DNA of 64,000 bases from Williamwhitmania taraxaci (GCF_900096565.1 NZ_FMYP01000011.1:1-64000); one strand, 5' to 3'. Positions 1 to 8,349 are shown, counted from the stretch's first letter. Notes: generated from the sequence alone by a model not told the origin. Numbers and translations are program-made.

Positions 1-203
1 ATATCCTCGGCGCATTCGCCGCCGCATAAAACCAGCATGAGGTAGGATCGAAACAAATCACTGTAGGAATACTGTGCCTTAACTCCCCGAATGCCAAGCG
101 TTTGGTCTATGGTGTCGTAAATAGAGGCCTCCCGGATAATTTTGTCTGCAAAATTTATTCCGCCAAAAGAGTTGATGGTGTCGCTAGAATATGTAATTTT
201 CAT
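1..203 (-). mobile_element. IS1380-family transposase, N-terminal part (cut by window edge)
   Basis: The first 67 codons of a transposase gene start at an ATG on the minus strand (201-203) and run off the left edge. The predicted N-terminus contains the block TINSFGGINFADKII, which resembles the start of Bacteroidetes IS1380-type DDE transposases that I know; the catalytic core lies outside the window. The family call rests on this short N-terminus only. A perfect palindrome lies just upstream of the start codon (215-236), and the element's right-hand end should fall somewhere between 204 and about 389. Whether the element is complete cannot be judged here. Confidence 0.75.
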
Positions 204-214
204 CCGCTACGATG

Positions 215-236
215 TTTTCACCTAAGTAGGTGAAAA
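215..236. repeat. Perfect palindrome just upstream of the transposase start
   Basis: TTTTCACCTA and TAGGTGAAAA form 10-bp perfect arms around a 2-bp spacer. The palindrome sits 11 bp upstream of the transposase ATG, so in the transposase mRNA it would form a hairpin near the ribosome-binding site. It could limit transposase translation from readthrough transcripts or be part of the element's end. Function is inferred. Confidence 0.6.
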
Positions 237-241
237 TATTT

Positions 242-289
242 TAATCGGGAAAGCCTTGTGATGATTATTATTACAGGGGTTCCCGATTA
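242..289. repeat. Inverted repeat near the presumed IS end
   Basis: TAATCGGGAA (242-251) and TTCCCGATTA (280-289) are perfect 10-bp inverted arms separated by 28 bp. It may mark the right end of the IS1380-like element or be a hairpin downstream of sfsA. The other end of the element is outside the window, so the terminal inverted repeat cannot be confirmed. Confidence 0.4.
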
Positions 290-389
290 TTTTATGCTTT
301 TATGTTGCGGATATAAGGTGATAATATCTTTTATCCGATCCGGATTAATGAGTGTTTGTATTTATTGACGAATGGCTTGCTTGTTACGA

Positions 390-1082
390 CTAAAATACTG
401 CTTGTAATATTTGTCTAGGCTCAATGCCTATTGGGCTTACTTCCACCATTAGCGGAAACACTTCAACTCCTGCCGCCATTGCTACTTCTAATTTCTTTGC
501 GTATTCGGGATCAATAGCCTTGGCAGGTGCAAATGCTTCAACATCTGTTCTTTGTATAATGTAAAGCATTACTGCACGCATTCCTTGCTTCTTTACCTCT
601 ATTAGCGTTTCTAAGTGCTTTTGTCCGCGAGTAGTTACCGCATCGGGGAATTTGGCAAGGTTTCCGTCTTTCAGGCTAACGTTTTTTACCTCTATAAAGC
701 ACTCTTCGCTTGCATTTCGAGCATATAGGTCGAATCGGCTATCACCAAAGGTGACTTCACGCCTAACTTCAGTATAACCATCAAGCCCAGGTATTTGTCC
801 TTGGCTCACCAGTTCGTGAGCAAGCTGGTTGGGGTTGGAGGTGTTTATTCCCACCCAACCGCCATTAATCTTAATCATCTCCCACGTGAATTTAGTCTTC
901 CTGTTTGGATCGGCAGCAGGCGACAGGTAAACTTCGGCTCCTTCTTCGAGGCAGCTCTTCATGGTGCCAGAATTAGTGCAGTGCGCTACAACCACCTCAC
1001 CACTGTCGAGCATAATATCGGCAAGGAAGCGCTTGTAACGCTTAATGAGAGTTCCGTGAACTAGGGGTCTGTCGAATTTCAT
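390..1082 (-). CDS. sfsA: SfsA family DNA/RNA nuclease-like protein
   Basis: A 230-residue protein, the usual SfsA length. It has the N-terminal OB-like part with CTNSGTM (35-41) and a C-terminal nuclease-like fold. That fold shows RFD (D118), the EVK motif (E131, K133) and TTRGQKH (150-156), matching the PD-(D/E)XK-type active site of the family. SfsA was named for sugar fermentation stimulation in E. coli, where it binds DNA; nuclease activity is proposed for the family. It stands alone on the minus strand, between the IS end and a divergent lipoprotein gene. The family call is secure; its cellular role is not. Confidence 0.93.
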   Translation of the reverse strand: MKFDRPLVHGTLIKRYKRFLADIMLDSGEVVVAHCTNSGTMKSCLEEGAEVYLSPAADPNRKTKFTWEMIKINGGWVGINTSNPNQLAHELVSQGQIPGLDGYTEVRREVTFGDSRFDLYARNASEECFIEVKNVSLKDGNLAKFPDAVTTRGQKHLETLIEVKKQGMRAVMLYIIQRTDVEAFAPAKAIDPEYAKKLEVAMAAGVEVFPLMVEVSPIGIEPRQILQAVF

Positions 1083-1209
1083 AATTTCTATAGTTAGTAA
1101 CTACTAAACCCAAGATAAATATTGATTGTTTATTTTGCTTCCAGTTTTTTCAGCCTGAGGATAATCATCCCATTCGCTTTATTTAACTTTTATAATCGAT
1201 CTATTGTGG

Positions 1210-1217
1210 TAATTTTG
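1210..1217 (+). promoter_or_regulatory. -7 promoter box for the DUF4403 gene
   Basis: TAATTTTG matches the Bacteroidetes -7 consensus TAnnTTTG, 18 bp before the ATG at 1236. No clear TTTG -33 box is seen at the usual distance, so the call rests on the -7 box and its position. Confidence 0.5.
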
Positions 1218-1235
1218 CCAGCAAATCTAGCCTAA

Positions 1236-2621
1236 ATGAGGATTGTTATAAGGAATTTTTTTGTTATTGTTTGTGCATCAGGGCTAGTCACTGCCTGTAC
1301 TGTTACTACCAATATTCCCAAGCCCAACGAATTATATAAGGTTACCAGTATTGCTCCACCGGTATCGGAGGTTTCCATACCAGTTTCCTTTAGTAAGGCT
1401 AACCTTCTTGCCGAAATAAATTCCAGGATTAATGGAGTTATTTATGAAGATATGGATCTCTCCGATGATAACCTTCAGGTAAGAGTGTGGAAGACTCAAC
1501 CTATGACTATGGAGTTTTCGGGAACCACTATCCTTTATTCTATTCCAATTAAGGTTTGGGTAAATGGTAGTATTGGCATACTTGGATTTTCAGTCTCATC
1601 TACCATGGAAGCTGAAATGTCCATGGCTTTTACTACCTCATTTTCGCTTTCTAAGGATTGGAAGTTTACTCCAAAAACAACCTTAACAGGCTATAAATGG
1701 ATTAAAGAGCCGGTGGCTAACTTGGGTAGTATGAAACTGCCGGTGAATTTTCTTGCCGATAAGGCAATTAAAGAGTGTAAGGGTGGTATTTGCTCGTCTA
1801 TCGATAAGAATATAACAGAAGGATTCAACCTTACCGCCGTGGTAAACCAAATAACCAATGCAGCCCATCGGCCAATGCTCATTAATTCAGAGCAGAATCT
1901 TTGGTTGGTGCTGATTCCTCAAAAGATATCGGTTTCGCCATTTACCTCTACCGACACTACCGTTACAACAACGATTGGTTTAAAAACAATTTCGGAGGTA
2001 GTGGTTGGCAAAAAAATGCCGGAGTTGTGGTTAGATATTCCAATGCCTGAACTATCTCTTGGTAATGGTACCGGAAAGTATTTAAGTGTGAATTTTGGTA
2101 TTGACGTTCCATACAACGAGGCTGAAATCCTGTTTTCGAAGGAAATTGTAGGTAAGACCTTTTCCAAAGGTAGGAGGTCGGTAAGGGTAGATAGTATCCG
2201 CATTTACGGAAGCGGGGAGAAGATCGTGATTGGAGCCCAACTATCGGGGAGCGTTAAAGGTTGGATTTATTTTAAAGGTATTGCCTCTTATAATGCTAGC
2301 AACCGGACTGTCGAGTTTTTGAATCTTGATTATGAGTTACAAACAAAGAATATCCTCCACCGAAGTGCATCATGGCTTTTCCGAAGCACGATTATGAACT
2401 CATTAAAGGAATCGATGGTTTTTCCTATAGGCAATGAGCTGGATAATATGCTTCTGGCAGCAAATAGAAACCTAGTTCAAAATAGAAGCATTAAGAACTT
2501 AGAGTTGAATGGAACAATTTCAACGCTGGCTATTGAGAAAATCCAACTTGTTCCCGATGCTTTTAGAGTTATGGTAACGGCTAAAGGTGAGATATCTATT
2601 ATGGTTACAAAGCTAAATTAG
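1236..2621 (+). CDS. DUF4403 family lipoprotein
   Basis: A 461-residue protein with a lipoprotein signal peptide ending in LVTAC (C21 is the predicted lipidated cysteine). The remainder resembles DUF4403, a Bacteroidetes/Proteobacteria family of about 450-500 residues. The family is thought to form an elongated lipid-binding-like (BPI/TULIP-type) beta-rich fold; this is family knowledge, not visible here. No catalytic motif is seen. It is monocistronic and converges with the DUF3820 gene, the two stop codons lying 6 bp apart. It is likely anchored in the outer membrane facing the periplasm. Function is unknown. Confidence 0.8.
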   Translation: MRIVIRNFFVIVCASGLVTACTVTTNIPKPNELYKVTSIAPPVSEVSIPVSFSKANLLAEINSRINGVIYEDMDLSDDNLQVRVWKTQPMTMEFSGTTILYSIPIKVWVNGSIGILGFSVSSTMEAEMSMAFTTSFSLSKDWKFTPKTTLTGYKWIKEPVANLGSMKLPVNFLADKAIKECKGGICSSIDKNITEGFNLTAVVNQITNAAHRPMLINSEQNLWLVLIPQKISVSPFTSTDTTVTTTIGLKTISEVVVGKKMPELWLDIPMPELSLGNGTGKYLSVNFGIDVPYNEAEILFSKEIVGKTFSKGRRSVRVDSIRIYGSGEKIVIGAQLSGSVKGWIYFKGIASYNASNRTVEFLNLDYELQTKNILHRSASWLFRSTIMNSLKESMVFPIGNELDNMLLAANRNLVQNRSIKNLELNGTISTLAIEKIQLVPDAFRVMVTAKGEISIMVTKLN

Positions 2622-2627
2622 TATGGT

Positions 2628-2864
2628 TTATCGCTTCGATTTTAGTGGCTTTAAAAGAAATTCAAGACCATTTAGCTTAATTTCATACATAGTTTCTAGG
2701 AGCATTCCCAGCCGTCCGGTTGGAAATCCTTTTTGCTTGAACCATACAAGGTAACTTTCAGGCAAGTCGCACAACTTCCATCCCTTGTATTTGCCAAAGG
2801 GCATAGGCATGGTTACCAATTCGAGCAGGGCTTTGGGGTCAGGTCCCAAGAGATCGTTAGACAT
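2628..2864 (-). CDS. DUF3820 family small protein
   Basis: A 78-residue soluble protein with the signature MPFGKYKG (21-28) followed by LPESYLVWF (34-42), characteristic of DUF3820 (sometimes named putative quorum-sensing-regulated virulence factor). It is the last gene of a tight minus-strand operon with arfB (21 bp upstream) and the GtrA-like gene. The family is widespread in Bacteroidetes and related phages. A structural or nucleic-acid-linked role is sometimes suggested, but no catalytic residues are evident. Function is unknown. Confidence 0.85.
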   Translation of the reverse strand: MSNDLLGPDPKALLELVTMPMPFGKYKGWKLCDLPESYLVWFKQKGFPTGRLGMLLETMYEIKLNGLEFLLKPLKSKR

Positions 2865-2885
2865 TTGTGTGTAGATAGATTTTTG

Positions 2886-3341
2886 CTACTGATCAATGTT
2901 TCTGCGGTTACTCTTCTTTTCGGAGGTTGCCTTCTTATGTTCCAGCCGCCTTTCTTTTGATCCCTTTGTTGGCCGTGTTGGCTTTCGTTTCTTTCTTGGA
3001 GTTAACGCGGTTTGCAATATATCAAAAAACTTAATCACGCAAATCGCCTTATTTTTAAGTTGTGTTCGCTCTTCCTGCGATACAATAATGAGCAAGCCTG
3101 CTGCCGTAAGCCGAGATTGTATCTTTTGAGCAAGAGTCTCTTTTTCCCAAGAGGTAAGCAGTTCAGAATCAGGAACCGAAAAACGAAGCTCTACTTTTGT
3201 ATTCACCTTATTTACATTCTGGCCTCCTGCTCCGCTGCTTCGAGAGGCGCTAAAAGTAAATTCTGTCGAAAAATCGCGCTTCCAAGCGGGTATTTCAAAA
3301 ATCGATCTTTTTGGTTCTTCAGGCGGTAATTGGGGATTCAT
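2886..3341 (-). CDS. arfB: Alternative ribosome-rescue peptidyl-tRNA hydrolase ArfB
   Basis: A 151-residue class I release-factor-like protein. SSGAGGQNVNK carries the GGQ loop (39-41) that hydrolyses peptidyl-tRNA, and the C-terminal tail is rich in Lys and Arg. In ArfB (YaeJ) such a tail enters the empty mRNA channel of stalled ribosomes. There is no codon-recognition domain, which separates it from RF1 and RF2. I chose the ATG at 3341 because an upstream in-frame start at 3374 would overlap the preceding gene and add non-conserved residues. It lies between GtrA and DUF3820 in one operon and probably releases nascent chains from non-stop complexes. Confidence 0.93.
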   Translation of the reverse strand: MNPQLPPEEPKRSIFEIPAWKRDFSTEFTFSASRSSGAGGQNVNKVNTKVELRFSVPDSELLTSWEKETLAQKIQSRLTAAGLLIIVSQEERTQLKNKAICVIKFFDILQTALTPRKKRKPTRPTKGSKERRLEHKKATSEKKSNRRNIDQ

Positions 3342-3348
3342 GGTTGTA

Positions 3349-3954
3349 TTAAGAATTGTCACTATTGTCAACAATCACTTCTGATTCTGCTTCCAATGCA
3401 ATGATATTGCCAGGATTTGTGGTTGATTTGAAGGAATAGTGCTTTTGTGAAAAATAGCTGAAAATGATAACAAACCCTGTCGCAAGCATTTTTGAAGGGG
3501 TAGGGTATATTCCTAACTGCTCAACAAATAGTTTTATTAGAATATAATTTATTAGTATAGAACCAAATACAATGATTCCGTAACGAAATAGTTGAACTCT
3601 TCCCCGCAAATCGGACTGTTGGAAGGTAATGAACTTATTCAGCAAGAACCCTGTGGGAAAAGTCACACAAAAAGAGATGATAAATGCAGCAATATAGGGG
3701 CTTACTGCAGTAAAGCCTAAATTTACAATCTCCTTATCAAGAATAAAGTTATAGCTTATGAAATATAGGAAGATATCTAGCACCATGTTTCCTCCACCGC
3801 AGGCTGCATAGCGAAATGTCTGCTGTGGTATAATCGTGCGAAATGGCTTATAGAACCAATCGATGGTGGATATTATCCAGCGCTGAAGAAAGTTAAAATT
3901 CATACTTTGTTTGTGTCTTGGATTCTTTCTGATTATGCGTTTCCCTAAAGGCAT
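3349..3954 (-). CDS. GtrA-like membrane protein
   Basis: A 201-residue protein with a basic N-terminus and four hydrophobic segments at roughly 53-75, 84-107, 121-143 and 151-170. The layout and motifs (FRYAACGGGN near 47, FLLNKFITF near 103) match the GtrA family. GtrA proteins are proposed to flip polyprenyl-phosphate-linked sugars for cell-envelope glycosylation. It is the first gene of the minus operon with arfB. No glycosyltransferase partner is adjacent, so the substrate is unknown. The first 17 residues may be dispensable, and a start at the Met before NFNFLQRW is an alternative. Confidence 0.85.
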   Translation of the reverse strand: MPLGKRIIRKNPRHKQSMNFNFLQRWIISTIDWFYKPFRTIIPQQTFRYAACGGGNMVLDIFLYFISYNFILDKEIVNLGFTAVSPYIAAFIISFCVTFPTGFLLNKFITFQQSDLRGRVQLFRYGIIVFGSILINYILIKLFVEQLGIYPTPSKMLATGFVIIFSYFSQKHYSFKSTTNPGNIIALEAESEVIVDNSDNS

Positions 3955-4131
3955 GCAAAAATAGGAAAATGTTCTATTCTACAATTGTTTGGCACGCAAA
4001 AATATGAAGTATTCCTTTTGGTCGCAGCATCATGACATAATTCTTATTGCAAGGTGCAGTATATCTGCGCCAATTCTACTGTTTTTTCTACTTTAGAATC
4101 CCTCTATTTTCAAATCTTATCACTTCTTCTT

Positions 4132-4139
4132 TATCTTTG
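4132..4139 (+). promoter_or_regulatory. -7 promoter box for the HAD nucleotidase gene
   Basis: TATCTTTG is a perfect match to TAnnTTTG and lies 20 bp before the ATG at 4160. No strong TTTG is seen at -33. Confidence 0.6.
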
Positions 4140-4159
4140 CACCTCAAAAATATACAATT

Positions 4160-4771
4160 ATGATATACATCGACTGCGACGACGTGCTGGCCGAAAGCAC
4201 TCTTTCATACATTGATTTGATACACCGGGAGTTTGGTATTGAGCGTAAATTTGCGGAACTTACCTCTTTCGATTTACGAGAGTCGTTTGGACTCACTCAG
4301 CAGCAATTCGATCATTTCTTTCAATTGGTGCATACACGAGAGGAGGTTCTGAAATTTCAACCGCTTCCAGGTTCTATCGAAGTTCTTAATGAGTGGCGCA
4401 ACCAAGGTATTAAGGTTGCTATTGTAACGGGCCGTATTACAGCAGCCTATGAATCAACGTTAGAGTGGTTGGCGATTCACAAATTTCCTTACGACTCCTT
4501 TACTATTGTCGATAAGTATAATCGTCCCGAAATGGATATGTCCATTGCAAAATCGCTCGATTACCTCAAAAAACAGCAGTTTTCGTTTGCCATTGAAGAC
4601 TCCCTTACCATGTCAAAATTTCTGGCCCAGGAGATGAATCTCAATGTTGCACTGGTGAATAGGCCTTGGAATTTTGATAACAACCTAAATACAGGAATTA
4701 TAAGGGTAAATACGTGGAACGATATTCGTAACAGTTACAATGTGTTATTTTCTTCAAAAACTATTGTATAG
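4160..4771 (+). CDS. HAD superfamily 5' nucleotidase-like phosphatase
   Basis: A 203-residue soluble protein beginning with the HAD motif I DCDDVLAES (nucleophile D5, general acid D7). Motif II is the Thr of IVTGR, and the acidic motif IV is FAIEDS. Overall it resembles 5'(3')-deoxyribonucleotidase (NT5C) and other small cap-type HAD phosphatases. It would dephosphorylate a small phosphate ester, perhaps a nucleotide, in the cytosol. It is monocistronic with a good -7 box upstream. The substrate cannot be read from the sequence. Confidence 0.82.
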   Translation: MIYIDCDDVLAESTLSYIDLIHREFGIERKFAELTSFDLRESFGLTQQQFDHFFQLVHTREEVLKFQPLPGSIEVLNEWRNQGIKVAIVTGRITAAYESTLEWLAIHKFPYDSFTIVDKYNRPEMDMSIAKSLDYLKKQQFSFAIEDSLTMSKFLAQEMNLNVALVNRPWNFDNNLNTGIIRVNTWNDIRNSYNVLFSSKTIV

Positions 4772-4999
4772 CAGTGGTTTATATTCTGTTTTCATCAATA
4801 AATCGACCGTTTGTATTTTACTTTGTAAGATAAATTGCCACAAACATTTTTTCACTATAATTCGTTTTATTTGTGCTAAGACACCCATATTATCTAGCTT
4901 TTTTGACTGCTATCGAATCGTTGTATAAGTTTTAAACGTTTGAATGGGATACAGGTCCAAATGTGAGTTGTTTTAGTAGTTTAATTAATCCTATTTTCA

Positions 5000-6094
5000 G
5001 TGAAAAAACAATTTCTTTATAGCATTGGTCTGTTGGCCTTAACATTAACTCTGGTGAGCTGGGGAGGTACTGGTCATCGCAGTATAAATGGACATACTAC
5101 GTTTTATTTTAATCAGGAACTAAGTGCGTACACCACTTGGTCTAGTGCTCTTCAAAGTCATGCTTCTGATGCTGATAACCGGAAAGATTCTGATCCCACA
5201 GAAGGGAAGAAGCACTATATCGACATTGATAACTACTCCGAATACAATCAAAATGGAACTATAATGGAACGGTATGAAGATGCTGTTTCCAAGTATGGCT
5301 ATAATGTCGGTTCTTGGGGCATCCTTCCTTGGGCAACTATTACAACATACGATACTCTTGTAAAGTGCTTTAGGCGAAATGATTTGAATAAAGCAGTTCT
5401 TGTAGCAGCCGATTTAGGACACTACGTGGGCGATGGCCATATGCCATTGCATATTACCGATAACTATGATGGACAGAATACCGGTAATAAGGGTATTCAT
5501 AGTCGATATGAATCTTCAATGCTTGGTGATTATATTGGGCAAATTACCTATACACAACGTGATATTAGTGTTATTCGTAATGTAAGCCGGTATATATTCG
5601 ATTATATATACAAAAACAGTAGGTATAAGGATTCAATATTTGCAGCTGACGTATACGCTCAAACCAAGGGCTCTATTAATAGTAATGCATACAATGCCGC
5701 CCTGTGGGAGAAAACAGCCACAATTACAAAGGAACTTCTTCCAAATGCGGCCCATGCGCTTGCTGAGTTAATTTATACGGCATTCATCGAGTCAAAATCT
5801 ACAACAGGCGTGGAGGAGATGGTTTCAACAAAGTCTATCTCAATAGATAAGTGTTTCCCAAATCCTTTCTCGTCTTCTACATCTATTCACTATACTTTGG
5901 CAAAGTACTCAAATGTTGAAATGTTGGTGATTGATAGTAGAGGGCAACTGGTTGCCAACTTAGCTTCGGGTGTTATGAGCGAAGGCACACACGAGGTGGA
6001 ATGGCATCCCACTTCTGTTTCTGCTGGTATATACTTCCTTGTGGCTCGTTCCGACAATTTTGTTGAAACTCAGAAGTTAGTCGTTGTTCGATAA
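5000..6094 (+). CDS. Secreted S1/P1-type nuclease with T9SS C-terminal sorting domain
   Basis: A 364-residue protein using a GTG start, followed by a signal peptide. The mature enzyme begins near W21. It carries the zinc ligands of the S1/P1 family: the N-terminal Trp with GTGH, the DADN Asp, HYIDID, the HYVGDGHMPLH cluster, and a His in GIHSRYE. This enzyme class cleaves single-stranded DNA and RNA and removes 3' phosphates. From about residue 285 a type A sorting domain begins with CFPNPFSSST and ends in QKLVVVR, which routes proteins through the type IX secretion system. Likely role: cell-surface or released nuclease for nutrient scavenging. A strong terminator follows. Confidence 0.92.
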   Translation: MKKQFLYSIGLLALTLTLVSWGGTGHRSINGHTTFYFNQELSAYTTWSSALQSHASDADNRKDSDPTEGKKHYIDIDNYSEYNQNGTIMERYEDAVSKYGYNVGSWGILPWATITTYDTLVKCFRRNDLNKAVLVAADLGHYVGDGHMPLHITDNYDGQNTGNKGIHSRYESSMLGDYIGQITYTQRDISVIRNVSRYIFDYIYKNSRYKDSIFAADVYAQTKGSINSNAYNAALWEKTATITKELLPNAAHALAELIYTAFIESKSTTGVEEMVSTKSISIDKCFPNPFSSSTSIHYTLAKYSNVEMLVIDSRGQLVANLASGVMSEGTHEVEWHPTSVSAGIYFLVARSDNFVETQKLVVVR

Positions 6095-6113
6095 AATATT
6101 TGTGATAACATGT

Positions 6114-6142
6114 AAAGGAGCCCTAAAGTGGCTCCTTTTTTT
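6114..6142 (+). terminator. Rho-independent terminator after the S1/P1 nuclease gene
   Basis: AAAGGAGCC and GGCTCCTTT form a perfect 9-bp stem with a 7-nt loop (6114-6138), followed by a T run. Confidence 0.9.
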
Positions 6143-6348
6143 GTGACTTTCCGAATCATTATTTATTGCAGTAGTAATTGCGGTGTAGTATAGTCGAAAG
6201 AATAAAGGTCATTCTGTCTATATATCGGAAATGTATTGCAGACAATGGGCTAATATAAACCATATTGGTGCGAATAACTATATGGTGGTGGTTTCTTGTT
6301 GCTATTCGCGCATGGAATGGTATTGATATATAATAAACTAACTCCTAG

Positions 6349-6792
6349 TTACGGTTCTATTTGTAAGTTTTTAAAATCTTTCAGCTGAGCATACCGTTCT
6401 GCTAGCGATTGTATGGTTTCCGTTGTTACTAGGTCGTTTATTGCTTTACGGATGGGGGCATACCGTTCGTGCAGCGGACATGGATTGGTGCAATCGCACT
6501 TCTTAAAACCAAACCCGCACCCGGTTAAGGTGCTATCGCCCTCTATTGCATTTATTAGATCCTTAATTGGAAGATCTGCTTTCTCTTTGTCAAAAAAGAA
6601 GCCGCCGCCTTTGCCCCTTGTGGAAGAAACAAACCCATTTTTCACCATTCGTTGCAGCGTTTTGCCTGTGAAAAATTGCGGTGCATCAATTTCTCTTGCT
6701 ATCTCTATAATTCCAGGTTTTCTATTGATGTTGTTTTGCGCCTGAATATAAACCAAGCCTCGCATCGCATATTCTGTCTCCTTGTTAAACAT
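6349..6792 (-). CDS. Rrf2 family Fe-S transcriptional regulator (NsrR-like)
   Basis: A 147-residue Rrf2 protein with an N-terminal winged helix (EYAMRGLVYIQ, then the recognition region and GKGGGF wing). C92, C99, C101 and C105 lie in the segment CGFGFKKCDCTNPC; three such cysteines normally hold the sensing Fe-S cluster. I chose the ATG at 6792, preceded by a GGAACGGG-type site, over an upstream start at 6843 that would lie inside the promoter region. It is divergent from the Fe-S repair gene ric, which Rrf2/NsrR proteins often control. It probably senses NO or redox stress and represses ric and itself. Confidence 0.9.
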   Translation of the reverse strand: MFNKETEYAMRGLVYIQAQNNINRKPGIIEIAREIDAPQFFTGKTLQRMVKNGFVSSTRGKGGGFFFDKEKADLPIKDLINAIEGDSTLTGCGFGFKKCDCTNPCPLHERYAPIRKAINDLVTTETIQSLAERYAQLKDFKNLQIEP

Positions 6793-6813
6793 CCCGTTCC
6801 TTTTATTTAATAG

Positions 6814-6844
6814 CAAAAATACAAAATAAAAGATAGTTGACAAC
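6814..6844 (-). promoter_or_regulatory. Promoter of the Rrf2 regulator gene
   Basis: On the minus strand TATTTTTG (6814-6821) matches TAnnTTTG. GTTG (6841-6844) lies 19 bp upstream as a weak -33 box. The -33 region overlaps the dyad at 6834-6846, consistent with autoregulation. Confidence 0.6.
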
Positions 6845-6846
6845 TA
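6834..6846. promoter_or_regulatory. Dyad 1 in the rrf2-ric divergent promoter region
   Basis: TAGTTG-A-CAACTA is a perfect palindrome with a single central base. It overlaps the -33 region of the regulator's own promoter, so it is a candidate operator. The binding protein is inferred from context. Confidence 0.5.
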
Positions 6847-6864
6847 AAAGACCTTTTTGTCTTT
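6847..6864. promoter_or_regulatory. Dyad 2 overlapping the ric -33 box
   Basis: AAAGAC and GTCTTT are perfect 6-bp arms with a 6-bp spacer. The dyad covers the TTTG -33 element of the ric promoter (6856-6859), a position where a bound repressor would block RNA polymerase. It is a candidate Rrf2 operator. Confidence 0.5.
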
Positions 6865-6888
6865 AATTAAAAATATTTCATATATTTG
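6856..6888 (+). promoter_or_regulatory. Promoter of ric
   Basis: TTTG at 6856-6859, a 21-bp spacer and TATATTTG at 6881-6888 form a strong Bacteroidetes-type promoter, 27 bp before the ric ATG. Confidence 0.75.
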
Positions 6889-6915
6889 CCTTCATAATTC
6901 TTAACAATAACTCTT

Positions 6916-7611
6916 ATGAACAATAAACTAATGGCGACAGCATCGCTAGGCGAAATTGTAGCCAATGATTTTAGAACAGCTTTAGTATTCAAGGAAAACG
7001 GTATTGACTTTTGCTGTGGTGGCAAAAAAACGCTTAAAGAGGCATGCGATGAAAAAGCATTAGACACCAATATTATTGCACAAAAGTTGGAGGCAGTGCA
7101 AGTTGATTCGGCAAGCCCATCGCAAAATTTTAAGGACTGGGATTTAGGCTTCTTGGCAGACTATATTGTAAACAACCACCATAAGTATGTAATTAAAACC
7201 CTTCCTGAGCTGGTTTTTTACACCGAAAAAATTGCAAAGGTTCACGGTGAACGCCACCCGGAGCTGATTGAAGTTGCCGATTTGTTCGGGAAAATTAATG
7301 CCGAGTTAGTGCAACATCTTCAAAAAGAGGAGGAGATTCTTTTTCCGGCTATTAAGGAGGTGTTAAAAAGCAATTCAGTCTCGGCAAAGGCAACGGTAGC
7401 TTCAGAAATTGGCAGAATGAGCAGCGAGCATGAGTTTGCCGGAGGGGCTATGGATAAGATAAATGAGCTAACTAATGGATATGTAGTTCCTGACGATGCG
7501 TGTAATACCTATACTGTTTCGCTAAAGTTACTCCAGCAATTTGAAGACGATTTACATATCCATATTCACCTCGAAAACAACATACTATATCCGAAGTCTT
7601 TGGCTCTTTAG
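6916..7611 (+). CDS. ric: Iron-sulfur cluster repair di-iron protein (Ric/ScdA/YtfE)
   Basis: A 231-residue protein with an N-terminal ScdA_N domain containing DFCCGG (31-36). The hemerythrin-like domain after it supplies di-iron ligands: NNHHKY, HLQKEEE, SSEHEF and HIHLENN with conserved His and Glu. The family repairs Fe-S clusters damaged by NO or peroxide, probably by delivering iron in the cytosol. Its position beside a divergent Rrf2 regulator, and upstream of a second hemerythrin gene, supports a nitrosative/oxidative stress role. Length is normal for the family. Confidence 0.95.
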   Translation: MNNKLMATASLGEIVANDFRTALVFKENGIDFCCGGKKTLKEACDEKALDTNIIAQKLEAVQVDSASPSQNFKDWDLGFLADYIVNNHHKYVIKTLPELVFYTEKIAKVHGERHPELIEVADLFGKINAELVQHLQKEEEILFPAIKEVLKSNSVSAKATVASEIGRMSSEHEFAGGAMDKINELTNGYVVPDDACNTYTVSLKLLQQFEDDLHIHIHLENNILYPKSLAL

Positions 7612-7651
7612 TTCAAATCTAATTATCCAAAACTTAAATTGTTTTCATACT

Positions 7652-8200
7652 ATGACAACAGCAACAGCAAATTTAGAAAACGACCATATACACATACTTA
7701 GGCTAGTAGATGTTATGGAGCGCATTACCCATCTGGCTGAGGTTAATGTTGCGCATCTCGAAAACATTGTTGACCTGATACGAAACTTTGCCGACGGGCT
7801 TCACCATGCAAAGGAAGAACAAATGCTCTTTCCCAAAATGGTAGAAAAAGGTTTTTCCTTTGAGCAAGGCCCCGTTTGCGCTATGATGCACGACCACAAG
7901 GAAGGTAGAGCCTTCGTGGCTGGAATGGCAAACGCTATTGCACAGTATAAGTCAGGTAATCAAGGCGCATTAATGGATATTTTCAAGAATATGAAAGGCT
8001 ATATCGAACTTCTCAGAGCGCATATTTCAAAAGAGAACAATGTTCTTTTCCGAATGGCCGATAGAGCATTTTCTGAAGAAGAACAGCTGTTTCTGTTAAG
8101 CCAATTTAAAAATGCAGAAACCGACTCAGCGCATGGAGGAGTTGTAAATAACTCTATTGCTCAGATAAATAGTCTTGCAATGTTTTATAATGTTCCATAA
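7652..8200 (+). CDS. Hemerythrin domain-containing protein
   Basis: A 182-residue protein starting at the ATG at 7652; an in-frame upstream start at 7541 would run through the end of ric and is unlikely. A hemerythrin/HHE fold is indicated by NDHIH near the N-terminus, HHAKEEQMLFP, MMHDHKEG and HISKENNVLF, which supply His and Glu ligands for a di-iron or haem-like site. It follows ric by 40 bp, so it is probably co-transcribed from the same regulated promoter. It may bind oxygen or NO, or assist Fe-S repair. The exact role is unknown. Confidence 0.88.
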   Translation: MTTATANLENDHIHILRLVDVMERITHLAEVNVAHLENIVDLIRNFADGLHHAKEEQMLFPKMVEKGFSFEQGPVCAMMHDHKEGRAFVAGMANAIAQYKSGNQGALMDIFKNMKGYIELLRAHISKENNVLFRMADRAFSEEEQLFLLSQFKNAETDSAHGGVVNNSIAQINSLAMFYNVP

Positions 8201-8349
8201 CGTAAACCTTTATAATAGTCTAATTGGATGTGGAGAGAAAGAATTTTGTGAATCTGTTAAGCATATATCTTGATATCGTTTATCTGACGCTTCGGTACAA
8301 CAGAATATTCATCCAGCGCCTGAACGGTCAGACAGCAGTGATTCACTGC

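Noticed and set aside
795-1064. Plus-strand frame of 89 codons opposite sfsA
   Set aside because: It lies fully opposite a well-conserved sfsA gene and shows no family resemblance.
4740-4928. 62-codon plus-strand frame after the HAD gene
   Set aside because: It overlaps the end of the HAD gene, has low-complexity hydrophobic content and no recognisable family or ribosome-binding site.
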